A stretch of DNA of 64,000 nt from an uncultured Porticoccus sp. (GTDB taxonomy: Bacteria > Pseudomonadota > Gammaproteobacteria > Pseudomonadales > Porticoccaceae). Positions 17,354 through 27,387 of this stretch are shown one piece after another (the first letter of the stretch is position 1; every line of letters starts with the position of its first letter). Made by a program: the position numbers and the translations under genes. The notes under the pieces were generated by a model. The model did not search any database. It was not told the DNA's origin and saw nothing but the letters and a program-made list of their open reading frames with translations. The stretch spans positions 62,001-126,000 of the forward strand of contig CAMYLT010000002.1 in NCBI GenBank assembly GCA_947259505.1, in the 5' to 3' direction.

Positions 17354-20300
17354 TCAAGAAGTCTTCACGGGACGTATCAGTAACGTCATTTTCTTGGCCA
17401 GTTTATCCGGGGACAACGGCTTGGACATGTAGGTAAAGCCCGCCTCTTCGACCTGCTGGCGTATATCGTCAGAATTGTCCGCACTGATCACCATACAGGG
17501 GCGATGGCGCCATGTTTGGGGAAAGCTTTTTACCAGCTCAATACCGGTGAGATGTTCTTCCAAATGGAAATCTACCAGCAGAATATCTGGGGGATGGCCA
17601 TTCAGATGCGGCCCCATATCCAATGGCCCTTTTGCCAGCATTACCTGACAACCCCACTGGCTGAGGAGGCTTTTCATCCCTTCCAGAATCTCCTCTTCAT
17701 TATCAATACAGAGCACCCTGATCCCAAGTAACTTGGGTTGCGGCCTGGGGAGGTTGATAGCTTTCTCCGGTACACCTTCTCCTTGCCCGGAAGGCACCAG
17801 AATGCTGAATACAGAGCCCTCCCCCGGCTCGGACTTCACGCCGATCTTGTGTCCCATCAGATCAGCCATACCCTTGGCAATTGTCAGCCCAAGCCCAAGT
17901 CCTTTGTCCGTACTGGTAGCACCTGGACTGAGCCGCTCAAATTCAAGAAAAATACGATTCATTGCATCGGGAGCAATGCCGGGGCCAGTATCCCAGACTT
18001 CGATACGCAGCCCGTCAGATGTGCGGCGGCAACCTAATAGCAGACGACCCCGCTTGGTATAGTGAATGGCATTACTGAGGAAGTTTTGCAGGATACGCCG
18101 CAATAGGTGCGGATCACTTTCCACTATCTGCTCGCAAGGCACGAAATGAAGATCTATACCTTTCTCAATGGCCAGAATACCAAATTCAGTAGCCAGCTCG
18201 CTGAGCAATGACCCAATGCAAAAATGCTTCATGTCTGTCTGCATCTTGCCACCTTCCAGTCCGGAAATTTCCCGGAGTGCGGCAATCAGTTTTTCTGCTG
18301 TCTCAAGGGACTTCTGAACATGGTCGACTTGTCGGCTGAGTGCGACCTGATCTTTGCCGGCCAGCTGGTGTTGTATAGAGGACACAAACAATTTGGCGGC
18401 GCTAATCGGTTGTAGCAGGTCGTGACTGGCGGCCTGCATAAAACGGCTTTTACCGGCATGCATATCTCGCAACTCTTCTTCTGCACGTGCGCGCAACCGA
18501 TTCTCTTCAGCCAGCTTGTCGTTGAGATTACACAAATCTGCCGTGCGCTGAGTCACCCGTTCTTCCAGAGTAGACTTTGCCTCTTCCAGTGCCTTGACGA
18601 CGCTCTTGTAGTCACTGATATCTGTGTAGGTGGCAACAAATCCGCCATTAGGCATGGGGTTGCCCACCACCTGAATCGTAGTGCCGTTGGGCAGTGTTCG
18701 CTCAAACCGGTGAGAGCCGCCTTTGCGGAGTAAATCCAGGCGGCGCTCTACTTGCCGCTCGAGATTATCGGAATCCCGATAGAGGCCGCGCTTGGCATTA
18801 AACTCATAAACAGATTTGATAGGGCATCCCACATAAAGCAGGCGGGGTGGATAGCCAAACATTTCTTCGTAACGGCGATTCCAGGCCACTACCCGGAGAT
18901 CACCATCTACCACACAGATACCCTGCGTGATCGTTTCCACCGTGATTTGCAGCAAGTCGCGGTTGAACTGGAGTTGTTCAGAGGTGCCGCCCACAATCGC
19001 GGCAATGTCACTGAATTGCAGTGGCTCGGTCCGCTGTAAAAGCGTGATGGCACTGCTGGCGGAGGCAGCCCCAACAATAGCGGCAAGATACCGTTCAACC
19101 CGTCGCACCACAAACGCCGGAGCCCGGTCACTATCAAACAAACGCTGCCTGAACCGTTCCTCACAACCTCTCCACAGCTCTTCGTACTGACTGCTACTGA
19201 GGAAGGACTCCATCAACTGCCGCAGCTGCACCACTCTGATTGGCGACAGCTCGAAGTCATCTTCACCATAGAGTTTTGGACCAGGGGCATCGACATAAAT
19301 ACTCGCCTGAAAACTGTCCCGATCACTTGACCTCACAAGCAATGAAACACTGATGTAGATCAATAAATTACTGCACAGGCTCCACCAGACGCCATGACTG
19401 AGAGGGTCTAGAAAATTCATCCCAAACAGTGACTGAGGCCGCAGCCAGTCCAACAACCAGGGGCCATTTACCAATAAACTGTCTCCCGGCTCCAGCATGG
19501 TAGGCAACAGCAGGCAGTAACCCCAAAACAGGAAGCCGACCGCCAAGCCCGCATAAACACCATATGCATGGCCACGCCGCCAGTAAGCCCCACCCAACAA
19601 AGCAGGTGAAAGCTGGGCAAAACAGGCGAAGGAGACAAGTCCGATGGAAGCGAGCTCTTTGTCCTCCCCTATCATCCGGTTCATCACCCAGGAAGCGATC
19701 AAAATCACCAGGATGCAGACCCGACGAATCCAGCGCAGATGGTGACCCATAAAGAAAGCGGTATCGCGGAACTGGTCTTTCCGCCAGCGCAGCAACAAGG
19801 GCAGGATGATCTCGTTCGACACCATGATGGATAGCGTCACCGTCGCCACGATCACCATTCCTGTGGCTGCTGAGAACCCACCGGCAAAAGCCAGTATCGA
19901 CAACCAATCGGAATCGCCGCGCATGGCCAGATTCAGTACATAGTTATCCGGCGAGATATCACTGCCGCCAAATAACTGTGTGCCAACCACGGCAATGGGG
20001 AATACTACTGCGATAACAACCAACAGATAGAGCGGGAAAAACCAATGAGCGACCTTCAAATCCCGCTCATCCTGGAATTCCACCACGGTGACATGGAATT
20101 GTCGTGGCAGGCAGATAATAGCCAGCATCGACAGCAACACCATAGTGACAAACTGGGGACTGATCGGGTTAGACATCCAGGGTTGCAGCAGTGATTCACT
20201 GCTCAGCAACGATCCGATCTCCATTGTTGCCGCGACAAACAGGGCCAGACCTGCCAGAGTGATCAGCGCAACAATCTTGATGATCGACTCCACCGCCAGT

Positions 20301-20872
20301 GCCGCCATCATGCCGCGATTGCGTTCCCGCCCCTCGATATGTCGTGTACCAAACACCATGGCGAACACCGCCAGCAACAGTGCCGTTACCAGTGCCACAT
20401 CGGGTAGGTAAGCCGCCCCACCGTTACCTGTGGTAATGGCCAAGGTATTCCAGGCCTGTGAAACCGCTTTAAGTTGCAGAGAGATGTAAGGCATGGAGCC
20501 CACCACCGCCACCAGTGCGACCAGCGCAGCCAGTAGCTGGCGCTTGCCGTAGCGAGAACCGATGAAGTCGGCAATAGAGGTGGTTTTCTGGCGGGCACCG
20601 ATATTAACCAGCTTGCGCAGTATCGGCATGCCCAGCACAAACAACAGAATTGGCCCCAGATAAATGGGCACGTAGGCCCAGGCACTCGAAGCGGCGGTGC
20701 CAACCGCGCCGAAAAAGGTCCATGAGGAGCAGTAAACCGCCAAAGTCAGACTGTAGATATAGGGACGAAGGCGATTTTGCCATTCGGGCTGCCGCTCAGC
20801 CCACAACGCCACCAGAACCAGTAGCAACACGCAGCTCAAGGCCACTAGCAACAAGATCGGTTGCAAAATCAT
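17354..20872 (-). CDS. crbS: CrbS/MxtR-type transporter-sensor hybrid histidine kinase
   Basis: A 1172-residue membrane sensor: an SSS transporter module (residues 1 to about 515, around 13 helices), a linker, a PAS domain (about 640-755), a coiled coil, a HisKA domain with H817 in ASHDLLQP, an ATPase domain (N-box NFLSNAIHY, DTGPGI, GLGLGL) and a C-terminal receiver with D1101 (LLVDFHL). This is the layout of CrbS/MxtR, the sensor of the acetate switch controlling acs. ATG (20872) is preferred; an in-frame TTG lies 33 bases upstream. It is divergent from the acyl-CoA ligase gene and separated from crbR only by yajQ. Confidence 0.9.
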   Translation of the reverse strand: MILQPILLLVALSCVLLLVLVALWAERQPEWQNRLRPYIYSLTLAVYCSSWTFFGAVGTAASSAWAYVPIYLGPILLFVLGMPILRKLVNIGARQKTTSIADFIGSRYGKRQLLAALVALVAVVGSMPYISLQLKAVSQAWNTLAITTGNGGAAYLPDVALVTALLLAVFAMVFGTRHIEGRERNRGMMAALAVESIIKIVALITLAGLALFVAATMEIGSLLSSESLLQPWMSNPISPQFVTMVLLSMLAIICLPRQFHVTVVEFQDERDLKVAHWFFPLYLLVVIAVVFPIAVVGTQLFGGSDISPDNYVLNLAMRGDSDWLSILAFAGGFSAATGMVIVATVTLSIMVSNEIILPLLLRWRKDQFRDTAFFMGHHLRWIRRVCILVILIASWVMNRMIGEDKELASIGLVSFACFAQLSPALLGGAYWRRGHAYGVYAGLAVGFLFWGYCLLLPTMLEPGDSLLVNGPWLLDWLRPQSLFGMNFLDPLSHGVWWSLCSNLLIYISVSLLVRSSDRDSFQASIYVDAPGPKLYGEDDFELSPIRVVQLRQLMESFLSSSQYEELWRGCEERFRQRLFDSDRAPAFVVRRVERYLAAIVGAASASSAITLLQRTEPLQFSDIAAIVGGTSEQLQFNRDLLQITVETITQGICVVDGDLRVVAWNRRYEEMFGYPPRLLYVGCPIKSVYEFNAKRGLYRDSDNLERQVERRLDLLRKGGSHRFERTLPNGTTIQVVGNPMPNGGFVATYTDISDYKSVVKALEEAKSTLEERVTQRTADLCNLNDKLAEENRLRARAEEELRDMHAGKSRFMQAASHDLLQPISAAKLFVSSIQHQLAGKDQVALSRQVDHVQKSLETAEKLIAALREISGLEGGKMQTDMKHFCIGSLLSELATEFGILAIEKGIDLHFVPCEQIVESDPHLLRRILQNFLSNAIHYTKRGRLLLGCRRTSDGLRIEVWDTGPGIAPDAMNRIFLEFERLSPGATSTDKGLGLGLTIAKGMADLMGHKIGVKSEPGEGSVFSILVPSGQGEGVPEKAINLPRPQPKLLGIRVLCIDNEEEILEGMKSLLSQWGCQVMLAKGPLDMGPHLNGHPPDILLVDFHLEEHLTGIELVKSFPQTWRHRPCMVISADNSDDIRQQVEEAGFTYMSKPLSPDKLAKKMTLLIRPVKTS

Positions 20873-20972
20873 GGTGTGGAATTTCTCTTGCGTGGTGTTG
20901 CCCAAAGGTTCATGTGGGAAGATTCAATGATTTTGATGGGCGTTGCAAGCAGTGAACACTGGAGGGTGTTGT

Positions 20973-20983
20973 ACCTAGGTCGA
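20973..20983 (+). promoter_or_regulatory. Candidate CrbR-type operator between crbS and the acyl-CoA ligase gene
   Basis: ACCTAGGTCGAAT holds the dyad ACC-TA-GGT followed by CGAAT, 72 bases before the ligase ATG (21052) and about 100 bases from the crbS ATG. The right half AGGTCGAAT is identical to the half site upstream of acs. Confidence 0.45.
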
Positions 20984-21051
20984 ATTGCACCCGAGCACTG
21001 CCTCGCCAACAATTCAATAAAACAAATACATGTTGGGGGATGGAATTAGAG

Positions 21052-22956
21052 ATGTTTGAAACCAGTACATACCAGGAACAGTATCAGCAGTTTCTCGATA
21101 ATCCGGAAGTATTCTGGCGTGAACAGGCGGCCCGTATCACTTGGTACAAGCAGCCGGAAACCATTCTCAGTGTTGATGAAAACGAATATTTTCGCTGGTA
21201 CTGCGACGGCGAACTGAACACCAGTTACCTGTGTCTCGACTATCATGTGGAGCAAGGTCGCGGTGACCAGCCTGCACTGATCTACGATTCACCTGTCACC
21301 AACAGCAAGGCATCATTCACTTACCTTGAGCTGCGTGACCAGGTAGCTCATTTCGCGGGCGGTCTGAAAAACCTGGGTGTGCAGAAAGGCGACCGGGTAG
21401 TGATCTATATGCCCATGGTTCCCGAGGCTGTTGTCGCCATGCTGGCCTGCGCCAGACTTGGCGCCATCCATTCCGTCGTGTTTGGCGGTTTCGCCGCCCA
21501 TGAGTTGGCCGTACGTATTGACGATGCGCATCCCAAAGTCATTGTTACCGCCTCATGCGGAATCGAAATCGGTCGAGTGATTCCCTACAAACCCATGGTG
21601 GACGAGGCCATCGCCACCGCCGAATACAAACCCAGTCATGTGGTGCTGATACAACGCCCTCAGTGTCAGGCCGATATGCAGGATGGTCGCGATGTGGACT
21701 GGCAGGATTTAATGGCCAGTGCAGAACCGGCTCAACCGGTAGCGGTAAAAGGCACCGACCCACTGTATATCCTCTATACCTCTGGCACCACCGGGAAACC
21801 AAAAGGGGTGGTTCGCGATAACGGCGGCCATGCTGTTGCCATGTGCTACAGCATGGATGTGGTGTACAACATCAAAGCCGGCGATGTCTACTGGGCCGCC
21901 TCCGATGTGGGTTGGGTCGTTGGGCATTCCTACATTGTTTACGCCCCACTACTCACTGGTTGCACGACCATTCTCTATGAAGGCAAACCGGTTAAAACGC
22001 CGGATGCCGGCGCTTTCTGGCGAGTCTGTGCTGAACACGGTGTCAAAACCATGTTCACCGCACCCACTGCATTTCGTGCTGTACGCAAAGAAGACCCTGA
22101 AGCTGAGGGCTTGAAACAGTATGATCTATCAAAGCTGGAACGTATTTACCTGGCAGGTGAACGGCTCGATCCGCCAACCTATGAATGGCTGAAAGAAAAA
22201 ACTGGCCTGCCCATCATTGATCACTGGTGGCAAACCGAGACCGCATGGGCAATTGCCGGCAATCCTATTGGACTCGAACCAATGCCAACGAAGGCAGGCT
22301 CAGCTACGGTGCCGATGCCGGGTTATCAGGTACAAATTCTCGATGAGGCTGGTGAGCCGGTACCCGCCGGGCAGAAAGGCAATATCACCATCAAACTCCC
22401 TCTGCCGCCCGGAACGCTGACAACGATCTGGGGCAACCACCCCCGCTTTGAAGCCGGGTATCTCAACACTTATCCCGGTTATTACCTGACCGGCGACGAG
22501 GGCTACCTGGACGAGGATAACTACCTGTTTGTCATGGGCCGCTGCGATGATGTCATCAATGTCGCCGGGCATCGTCTGTCTACTGGACAGATGGAAGAAA
22601 TCGTCGGTTCCCACCCGGCGGTGGCAGAATGTGCCGTGATTGGCGTCAGTGATGCCCTGAAAGGCCAGTTACCCCTGGGGCTGGTGGTATTGAAGGACGG
22701 CGCAGAGGTCAGTGCTGAAGAACTCGGTCAACGTTTAAAACAAATGGTCCGCTCGCAAATCGGCGCAGTGGGCTGCTATGACCAATCACTGATTGTGCAA
22801 CGCCTGCCGAAAACCCGCTCAGGTAAAATTTTGCGTCGTACCATGCGGCAGATAGCCGATGCCCAACCCTATACGGTGCCATCAACTATCGACGACCCAG
22901 CGGTACTCGATGAAATCGCCCAGGCTATGAAAACAGCGGGAAGATTAACCACCTAA
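21052..22956 (+). CDS. prpE: PrpE-type acyl-CoA synthetase (propionate/acetate--CoA ligase)
   Basis: A cytoplasmic ligase of the acetyl-CoA synthetase family, 634 residues. YTSGTTGKPKGVVRDNGGHA (near residue 245) is the PrpE-type form of the phosphate-binding motif, rather than the form in the acs product of this window; DHWWQTE and [12 protein letters not shown] (adenylation lysine K592) are present. Preferred substrate may be propionate, but acetate cannot be excluded. The start at 21052 gives MFETSTYQEQYQQFL, fitting family N-termini; ATG at 21040 is also in frame but has GGGGG directly against it. It is divergent from crbS, has a candidate operator upstream and a strong terminator downstream. 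Confidence 0.88.
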   Translation: MFETSTYQEQYQQFLDNPEVFWREQAARITWYKQPETILSVDENEYFRWYCDGELNTSYLCLDYHVEQGRGDQPALIYDSPVTNSKASFTYLELRDQVAHFAGGLKNLGVQKGDRVVIYMPMVPEAVVAMLACARLGAIHSVVFGGFAAHELAVRIDDAHPKVIVTASCGIEIGRVIPYKPMVDEAIATAEYKPSHVVLIQRPQCQADMQDGRDVDWQDLMASAEPAQPVAVKGTDPLYILYTSGTTGKPKGVVRDNGGHAVAMCYSMDVVYNIKAGDVYWAASDVGWVVGHSYIVYAPLLTGCTTILYEGKPVKTPDAGAFWRVCAEHGVKTMFTAPTAFRAVRKEDPEAEGLKQYDLSKLERIYLAGERLDPPTYEWLKEKTGLPIIDHWWQTETAWAIAGNPIGLEPMPTKAGSATVPMPGYQVQILDEAGEPVPAGQKGNITIKLPLPPGTLTTIWGNHPRFEAGYLNTYPGYYLTGDEGYLDEDNYLFVMGRCDDVINVAGHRLSTGQMEEIVGSHPAVAECAVIGVSDALKGQLPLGLVVLKDGAEVSAEELGQRLKQMVRSQIGAVGCYDQSLIVQRLPKTRSGKILRRTMRQIADAQPYTVPSTIDDPAVLDEIAQAMKTAGRLTT

Positions 22957-23000
22957 AACAGTTTCTATCACCCTTCGCTTTCTCCAATCCAGCAATGTTA

Positions 23001-23030
23001 GCCGGTGGCATCAACCACCGGCATTTTTTT
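23001..23030 (+). terminator. Intrinsic terminator of the PrpE-type ligase gene
   Basis: GCCGGTGG-CATCAA-CCACCGGC is followed by ATTTTTTT on the plus strand, 45 bases after the stop codon. Confidence 0.93.
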
Positions 23031-23063
23031 GTCTGAGATAAGATAAGCGGACATGAAGTCCTG

Positions 23064-23444
23064 TTACGCGGCCTGGACGGGAATGGTGTTAGTGGAACGC
23101 TCGACGGTATTGTCCGGATTGAGATACACCAGTTTAGGCTTATGCCGCGCCAGTTCCTCTTCGGTGTACTGTGCATACGTCGCAATAATCACCCGATCAC
23201 CCACCTGACATTTGCGTGCAGCGGCACCGTTCATGGAAATAATTCCGGAGCCTGCTTCGCCACGAATAATGTAGGTGGTAAAACGCTCACCGTTATTCAC
23301 GTTGTAGATGTCAATCTGTTCAAACTCGCGCAGTCCGGCGAGGTCGAGCAAGTTCGAATCAATGGCGCAGGAACCGTCATACCAGAGTTCTGCATGAGTC
23401 ACACTCGCCATGTGAAGTTTGCCTTTGAGCATGTTACTCAACAT
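23064..23444 (-). CDS. panD: Aspartate 1-decarboxylase (pro-enzyme)
   Basis: It makes beta-alanine from aspartate for pantothenate and CoA synthesis. The pro-protein of 126 residues self-cleaves between G24 and S25 in YDGSCAID to form the pyruvoyl cofactor; the conserved NGAAA segment is also present. It is the last gene of the panC-panD pair, 12 bases after panC, and likely read from the rpsF-dnaB direction. CoA supply fits its position next to acyl-CoA ligases, although a pan/acs neighbourhood is also known in Pseudomonas. panB is not in the window. Confidence 0.96.
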   Translation of the reverse strand: MLSNMLKGKLHMASVTHAELWYDGSCAIDSNLLDLAGLREFEQIDIYNVNNGERFTTYIIRGEAGSGIISMNGAAARKCQVGDRVIIATYAQYTEEELARHKPKLVYLNPDNTVERSTNTIPVQAA

Positions 23445-23456
23445 GATGATCTTCCT

Positions 23457-24302
23457 TTAATTCAGGGAAATATTGTCAATGAGGCGTGCCCCGGAGGTAT
23501 ACATCGCCCCGAGTACCGTAATGTCTTTATCATCCTGTGCAGCCAACTCTAGTGTCTTGCTGTTGCACACAGAAATGTAGTCCGGCTTGAACCCTGCGGT
23601 ATCAATCTGGCGCTTGGCTTCTGCTTCCAGAGCGGGGAAATCGCGATTTCCCTGCTCAATCTGGCTGACAATCCAACGTAAACTCACATTTAGCTGATTA
23701 GCCCTCGGCCGCTCCGCAGCGGAAAGATACCCGTTGCGGGAGCTCATGGCCAGACCATCCACTTCCCGGTGGATCGGGGCCGCAGTAATTTCTACCGGCA
23801 CACAAAGGTCTTCAGCCATCCGGCGAATCACCGCCAGTTGTTGAAAGTCCTTGGCACCAAATATGGCTTCATCTGGCTGCACAATATTGAACAGCTTGGT
23901 CACCACCGTGGTCACACCTTCAAAGTGTCCCGGTCGGCTGGCGCCACAGAGCACATCGGTCATGGTGGGGCAGATTACCCGACTCTGGGTATCCAGGCCG
24001 TTGGGATACATTTCCTTGTCATCCGGATGGAACAGAAAATCACAGCCCACGGCTCGCAATTTGGCACAATCGTCTTCAAAGGTACGAGGATACTTGTCCC
24101 AATCCTCGTTGAGTCCAAACTGCAGGCCATTGACGAAGATAGAGCAAACGACCAGATCATTTGTTTGCTGGGCGCGTTTGACTAATTCGATGTGGGCATC
24201 GTGCAAGTTGCCCATAGTGGGGACGAAGCCGATACGTTTACCCTCACGCCGTGCTTGTGCGAGCGGTTGACGGAGTCCCTGAACGGTGTGAAAAATTTGC
24301 AT
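23457..24302 (-). CDS. panC: Pantothenate synthetase
   Basis: It joins pantoate and beta-alanine with ATP to give pantothenate. The 281-residue length is normal. The adenylate-forming motifs are visible: [12 protein letters not shown] with the HIGH-like HDAH/HIE (residues 26-40), the FGAKDFQQL segment near 150, and the [14 protein letters not shown]-like loop near 186. It starts at ATG 24302, 29 bases after the dnaB stop, so it is probably transcribed as part of the ribosomal-protein/dnaB unit, an unusual arrangement for pantothenate genes. Confidence 0.96.
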   Translation of the reverse strand: MQIFHTVQGLRQPLAQARREGKRIGFVPTMGNLHDAHIELVKRAQQTNDLVVCSIFVNGLQFGLNEDWDKYPRTFEDDCAKLRAVGCDFLFHPDDKEMYPNGLDTQSRVICPTMTDVLCGASRPGHFEGVTTVVTKLFNIVQPDEAIFGAKDFQQLAVIRRMAEDLCVPVEITAAPIHREVDGLAMSSRNGYLSAAERPRANQLNVSLRWIVSQIEQGNRDFPALEAEAKRQIDTAGFKPDYISVCNSKTLELAAQDDKDITVLGAMYTSGARLIDNISLN

Positions 24303-24331
24303 GATCTTTCCAGGAATACGATATCTTGGCG

Positions 24332-25690
24332 CTACTCGGAGAAATAATCCCGGGCGAGATTTTCAAAACGAGTGTACTTGCCGATAAATGTGAGTTTACA
24401 GGTGCCGATGGGACCGTTTCGCTGTTTGCCGATGATGACCTCGGCGATGCCCTTTTCCGGGCTGTCCTCGTTATACACTTCATCCCGATAGATGAAGACG
24501 ATCACATCCGCATCCTGCTCAATCGCACCGGATTCCCTCAGGTCCGAGTTGATCGGGCGCTTGTTGGGGCGGTGTTCGAGGTTACGGCTGAGCTGGGACA
24601 AGGCTATCAGCGGGCAGTTAAATTCCCTGGCAATGTTTTTCAATTCCCTTGAGATCTGTGAAATTTCATTGGTGCGGTTATCAGTGGCCACACTGCCGCT
24701 CATCAGCTGCAGGTAGTCCACCACAATCAGGCCCGGATCACCCTTCTCGCGGGCAACCTGTCGCACCCGGTTGCGCAGTTCCATGGGCGTGATCCCCGGC
24801 GTATCGTCAATGTACAGAGGACGATCTTTAAGACGCGAGGCGGCACTGGAGAGGCGCGGCCAATCGTCCTCGGAAAGATTACCGGCACGCATCTTGGTCT
24901 GGTCGATTTTGCCCAGGGACGACATCATCCTCAGGATCAGTTGGCTCGCGGGCATCTCCATGCTGAACACCAGCACCGGCTTGTCCTGATGGAGCACCGC
25001 GTGCTCCGCCATATTCATGGCGAAAGAGGTTTTGCCCATGGAGGGACGCCCCGCAACAATGACCAGATCTGCCGGCTGCCAACCGGAGGTTCTTTCATCC
25101 AGATCAGCAAAACCGGTACTGACACCGGTGATATCTTCATCACTGTTGAAAAGCTGGTCAATGCGTTCCACGGCCTGCTTGAGCAGGTCGTTAACCGCCA
25201 GAAAACCGCCTTGCTTGGGGCGATTCTCAATAATATCGGAGAGTTTTCTTTCTGCTTCAGCCAGCAGCTTACTGCTATCCCAGCCAAGAGGGTTGTAGCC
25301 TTTCTTGACGATATCACTGGACGCGGAAATGAGCTGACGAATAATAGAGCGCTCTAGAACGATCTGGGCATAAGCACCGACGTTGGCAGAGCTGGGAGTA
25401 TTGTTGGCTAATTCGGCCAGATAGGCGACACCACCCACCTGTTGCAGTTGGCTGTTGTTTTCAAGAGACTCCGAAAGGGTGATCAGATCCAGCGGTTTCT
25501 GCTCGCCCGAGAGCACTTGCATGGTCTGAAAAATCAACTGGTGATCGCTGGCGAAAAAATCTTTTTCTGATATGACAGAGGCGACCGTATCAAACGCGCC
25601 ATTGCTCAACATCAACCCACCGAGCACTGCTTGCTCGGCCTCAATAGAATGAGGAAGTTGTTGTTCTATAGAGCTCCTGTCTTCAGCCAT
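24332..25690 (-). CDS. dnaB: Replicative DNA helicase
   Basis: Hexameric 5'-3' helicase of the replication fork. The N-terminal DnaB domain (about 10-110) leads through a linker to the RecA-like motor with Walker [10 protein letters not shown] near residue 218, Walker [11 protein letters not shown] near 325, and the [18 protein letters not shown] region (here [15 protein letters not shown]). No intein is present; 452 residues is slightly shorter than in E. coli. It follows rplI after 92 bases that hold a terminator hairpin, so it may have partial independence from the ribosomal operon. Confidence 0.97.
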   Translation of the reverse strand: MAEDRSSIEQQLPHSIEAEQAVLGGLMLSNGAFDTVASVISEKDFFASDHQLIFQTMQVLSGEQKPLDLITLSESLENNSQLQQVGGVAYLAELANNTPSSANVGAYAQIVLERSIIRQLISASSDIVKKGYNPLGWDSSKLLAEAERKLSDIIENRPKQGGFLAVNDLLKQAVERIDQLFNSDEDITGVSTGFADLDERTSGWQPADLVIVAGRPSMGKTSFAMNMAEHAVLHQDKPVLVFSMEMPASQLILRMMSSLGKIDQTKMRAGNLSEDDWPRLSSAASRLKDRPLYIDDTPGITPMELRNRVRQVAREKGDPGLIVVDYLQLMSGSVATDNRTNEISQISRELKNIAREFNCPLIALSQLSRNLEHRPNKRPINSDLRESGAIEQDADVIVFIYRDEVYNEDSPEKGIAEVIIGKQRNGPIGTCKLTFIGKYTRFENLARDYFSE

Positions 25691-25710
25691 CTACGCGTCA
25701 CCCATCAATG

Positions 25711-25745
25711 CAAAAACGGCACTGCGCCATAATGTGCAGTGCCGT
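25711..25745 (-). terminator. Intrinsic terminator between rplI and dnaB
   Basis: Minus-strand ACGGCACTGC and GCAGTGCCGT form a 10-bp stem followed by TTTTTG. It should stop or attenuate transcripts of rpsF-rpsR-rplI before dnaB. Confidence 0.88.
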
Positions 25746-25782
25746 ATTGTTACCGATCTTGAAACGACAGGGAACTGTCGGA

Positions 25783-26232
25783 TTACTCAGCGACAATTGT
25801 CAGTTTGATCGGCTGGGTTACTTCTGAGTGCAACTGGATGTCAATTTCATACTCGCCAGTTTCACGCAGTGCACCTTCAGGCAATTTCACTTCACTTTTG
25901 CATACTTCAACGCCAGCAGCAGTGATCGCATCAGCGATATCCCGGGTACCGATAGAACCAAACAGCTTGCCTTCATCACCGGCGTTGCTGGCAATAACAA
26001 TAGCAGCCAGTCCAGCCAGTTGTTGGCCACGAGCTTCAGCAGAACTGCGTTGTTCTGCAGCAGCGGCTTCCAGTTCAGCGCGACGTGCTTCAAAAGCCAA
26101 CAGATTTTCAGCTGTTGCAAACACTGCTTTGCCTTGCGGAATCAGGAAGTTGCGGCCGTAACCAGCTTTAACGTTAACCTTATCACCGATTTTGCCGAGC
26201 TTGCCGACTTTGTCCAGAAGAATAACTTCCAT
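25783..26232 (-). CDS. rplI: 50S ribosomal protein L9
   Basis: A 149-residue large-subunit protein with the classical N-terminus [22 protein letters not shown] and [13 protein letters not shown], a long linking helix rich in Ala/Glu (residues 50-75) and a C-terminal RNA-binding domain. It lies in the conserved rpsF-rpsR-rplI cluster with a membrane-protein gene inserted before it and is followed by a strong terminator. Confidence 0.98.
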   Translation of the reverse strand: MEVILLDKVGKLGKIGDKVNVKAGYGRNFLIPQGKAVFATAENLLAFEARRAELEAAAAEQRSSAEARGQQLAGLAAIVIASNAGDEGKLFGSIGTRDIADAITAAGVEVCKSEVKLPEGALRETGEYEIDIQLHSEVTQPIKLTIVAE

Positions 26233-26279
26233 TTCGGATATCCTCTCTTTATCAATCTGTTAACGCTCTCGGGGCGGGG

Positions 26280-27137
26280 CTATTTGGCGCCCTTAGCCAA
26301 CCTGGAGCGTATGTTCAAGATACTGTCGAGAAAACCCAAACCGACCAGTATCAAACTGAAGGGGCCTATCATTAACAAGCCCACGTAAAAAATTGCCAAC
26401 CAGTGCGCGCCAATCTGATAGGTCGCGATGGTGTGGTGCACCAATGCAATACCGCCTAATAACAACGGCAATCCTACCAGTCCCGCCCAACTTGCGTATT
26501 CTTGGGGTAACAGGTAACAAGCTGCTACACCCGCTAACAAGGCGATGCCGATCCTGGGATCAAAGCGCAAACGGTGAAACTCTTCCCGAAAACCTCCGGG
26601 GTTATAGAGCATTGCCTGCCACCAGCGACCGAGCACCAGGCTGATCACCGCGGTCAGTGCCACCATATAGCCAATCACGCCCAGCAGGAAAATACGCCCC
26701 GGCTGAAAAGCCGGTTCTTCGCTTCCCGCCTGCTGCTGCAACTGACTAAACATCTTTGCCACAATCTCTTCCAGCGCTGCTACCGAACTGCCAAACAGCA
26801 GATTCAGCAACAACACTGACAGCGCACTCAATAGCAACACCACTGTCAGCGTGCTCGACCAGGACGCACTCAAACGCAAGTACGCAGAAGCAGCTACCAC
26901 CACAACCAACCCAGCCATTGTGGCCAAGGTAATCATAGGGTTGATGCCAGTCCCATACAGGGCAATCATCAGGGGCAGAAGCCCCCAGAGCATCACCAGC
27001 AGACCATCTCTAAGGCCCCGCCCCAGCGTGACAAGGCTGACTGCTGCCGGACTTAGCATCGGCACTAGACTGCCCGCTAGAGCTACCAGTGCCGCCTGCA
27101 TGCGCCCGCGCATGATAAATTCAGCTAAGGCGCGCAT
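26280..27137 (-). CDS. DUF2232-like membrane protein
   Basis: A 285-residue protein with eight or so hydrophobic segments and few charged loops, except FREEFHRLRFDPR (about 183-195). Membrane proteins of the DUF2232/YybS type often occupy this place between rpsR and rplI in Pseudomonas-like bacteria; function is unknown. The start ATG (27137) is 19 bases after the rpsR stop, so it is co-transcribed with ribosomal genes. Assignment rests on topology and position. Confidence 0.8.
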   Translation of the reverse strand: MRALAEFIMRGRMQAALVALAGSLVPMLSPAAVSLVTLGRGLRDGLLVMLWGLLPLMIALYGTGINPMITLATMAGLVVVVAASAYLRLSASWSSTLTVVLLLSALSVLLLNLLFGSSVAALEEIVAKMFSQLQQQAGSEEPAFQPGRIFLLGVIGYMVALTAVISLVLGRWWQAMLYNPGGFREEFHRLRFDPRIGIALLAGVAACYLLPQEYASWAGLVGLPLLLGGIALVHHTIATYQIGAHWLAIFYVGLLMIGPFSLILVGLGFLDSILNIRSRLAKGAK

Positions 27138-27156
27138 CAGTTGGTTTTACCAATAA

Positions 27157-27384
27157 TTACTTGTGGCTGTCCGTATAGGGCAGCAAAGCCAGAAAACGGG
27201 CACGTTTAATGGCAGTGGCCAGCTGACGCTGGTACTTAGCCTTGGTACCGGTAATGCGGCTAGGCACAATTTTACCGGTCTCAGAAACGTACTGTTTAAG
27301 GGTGTCCAGATCTTTGTAATCAATTTCACTGGCGCCTTCCGCACTGAAGCGGCAAAACTTGCGACGACGGTTAAAACGGGCCAT
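27157..27384 (-). CDS. rpsR: 30S ribosomal protein S18
   Basis: A 75-residue small-subunit protein with the family signature around [19 protein letters not shown] and [16 protein letters not shown] (two adjoining segments, residues 20-55), and a basic N-terminus MARFNRRRK. It pairs with S6 on the ribosome. It starts three bases after the rpsF stop. Confidence 0.98.
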   Translation of the reverse strand: MARFNRRRKFCRFSAEGASEIDYKDLDTLKQYVSETGKIVPSRITGTKAKYQRQLATAIKRARFLALLPYTDSHK

Positions 27385-27387
27385 TGC

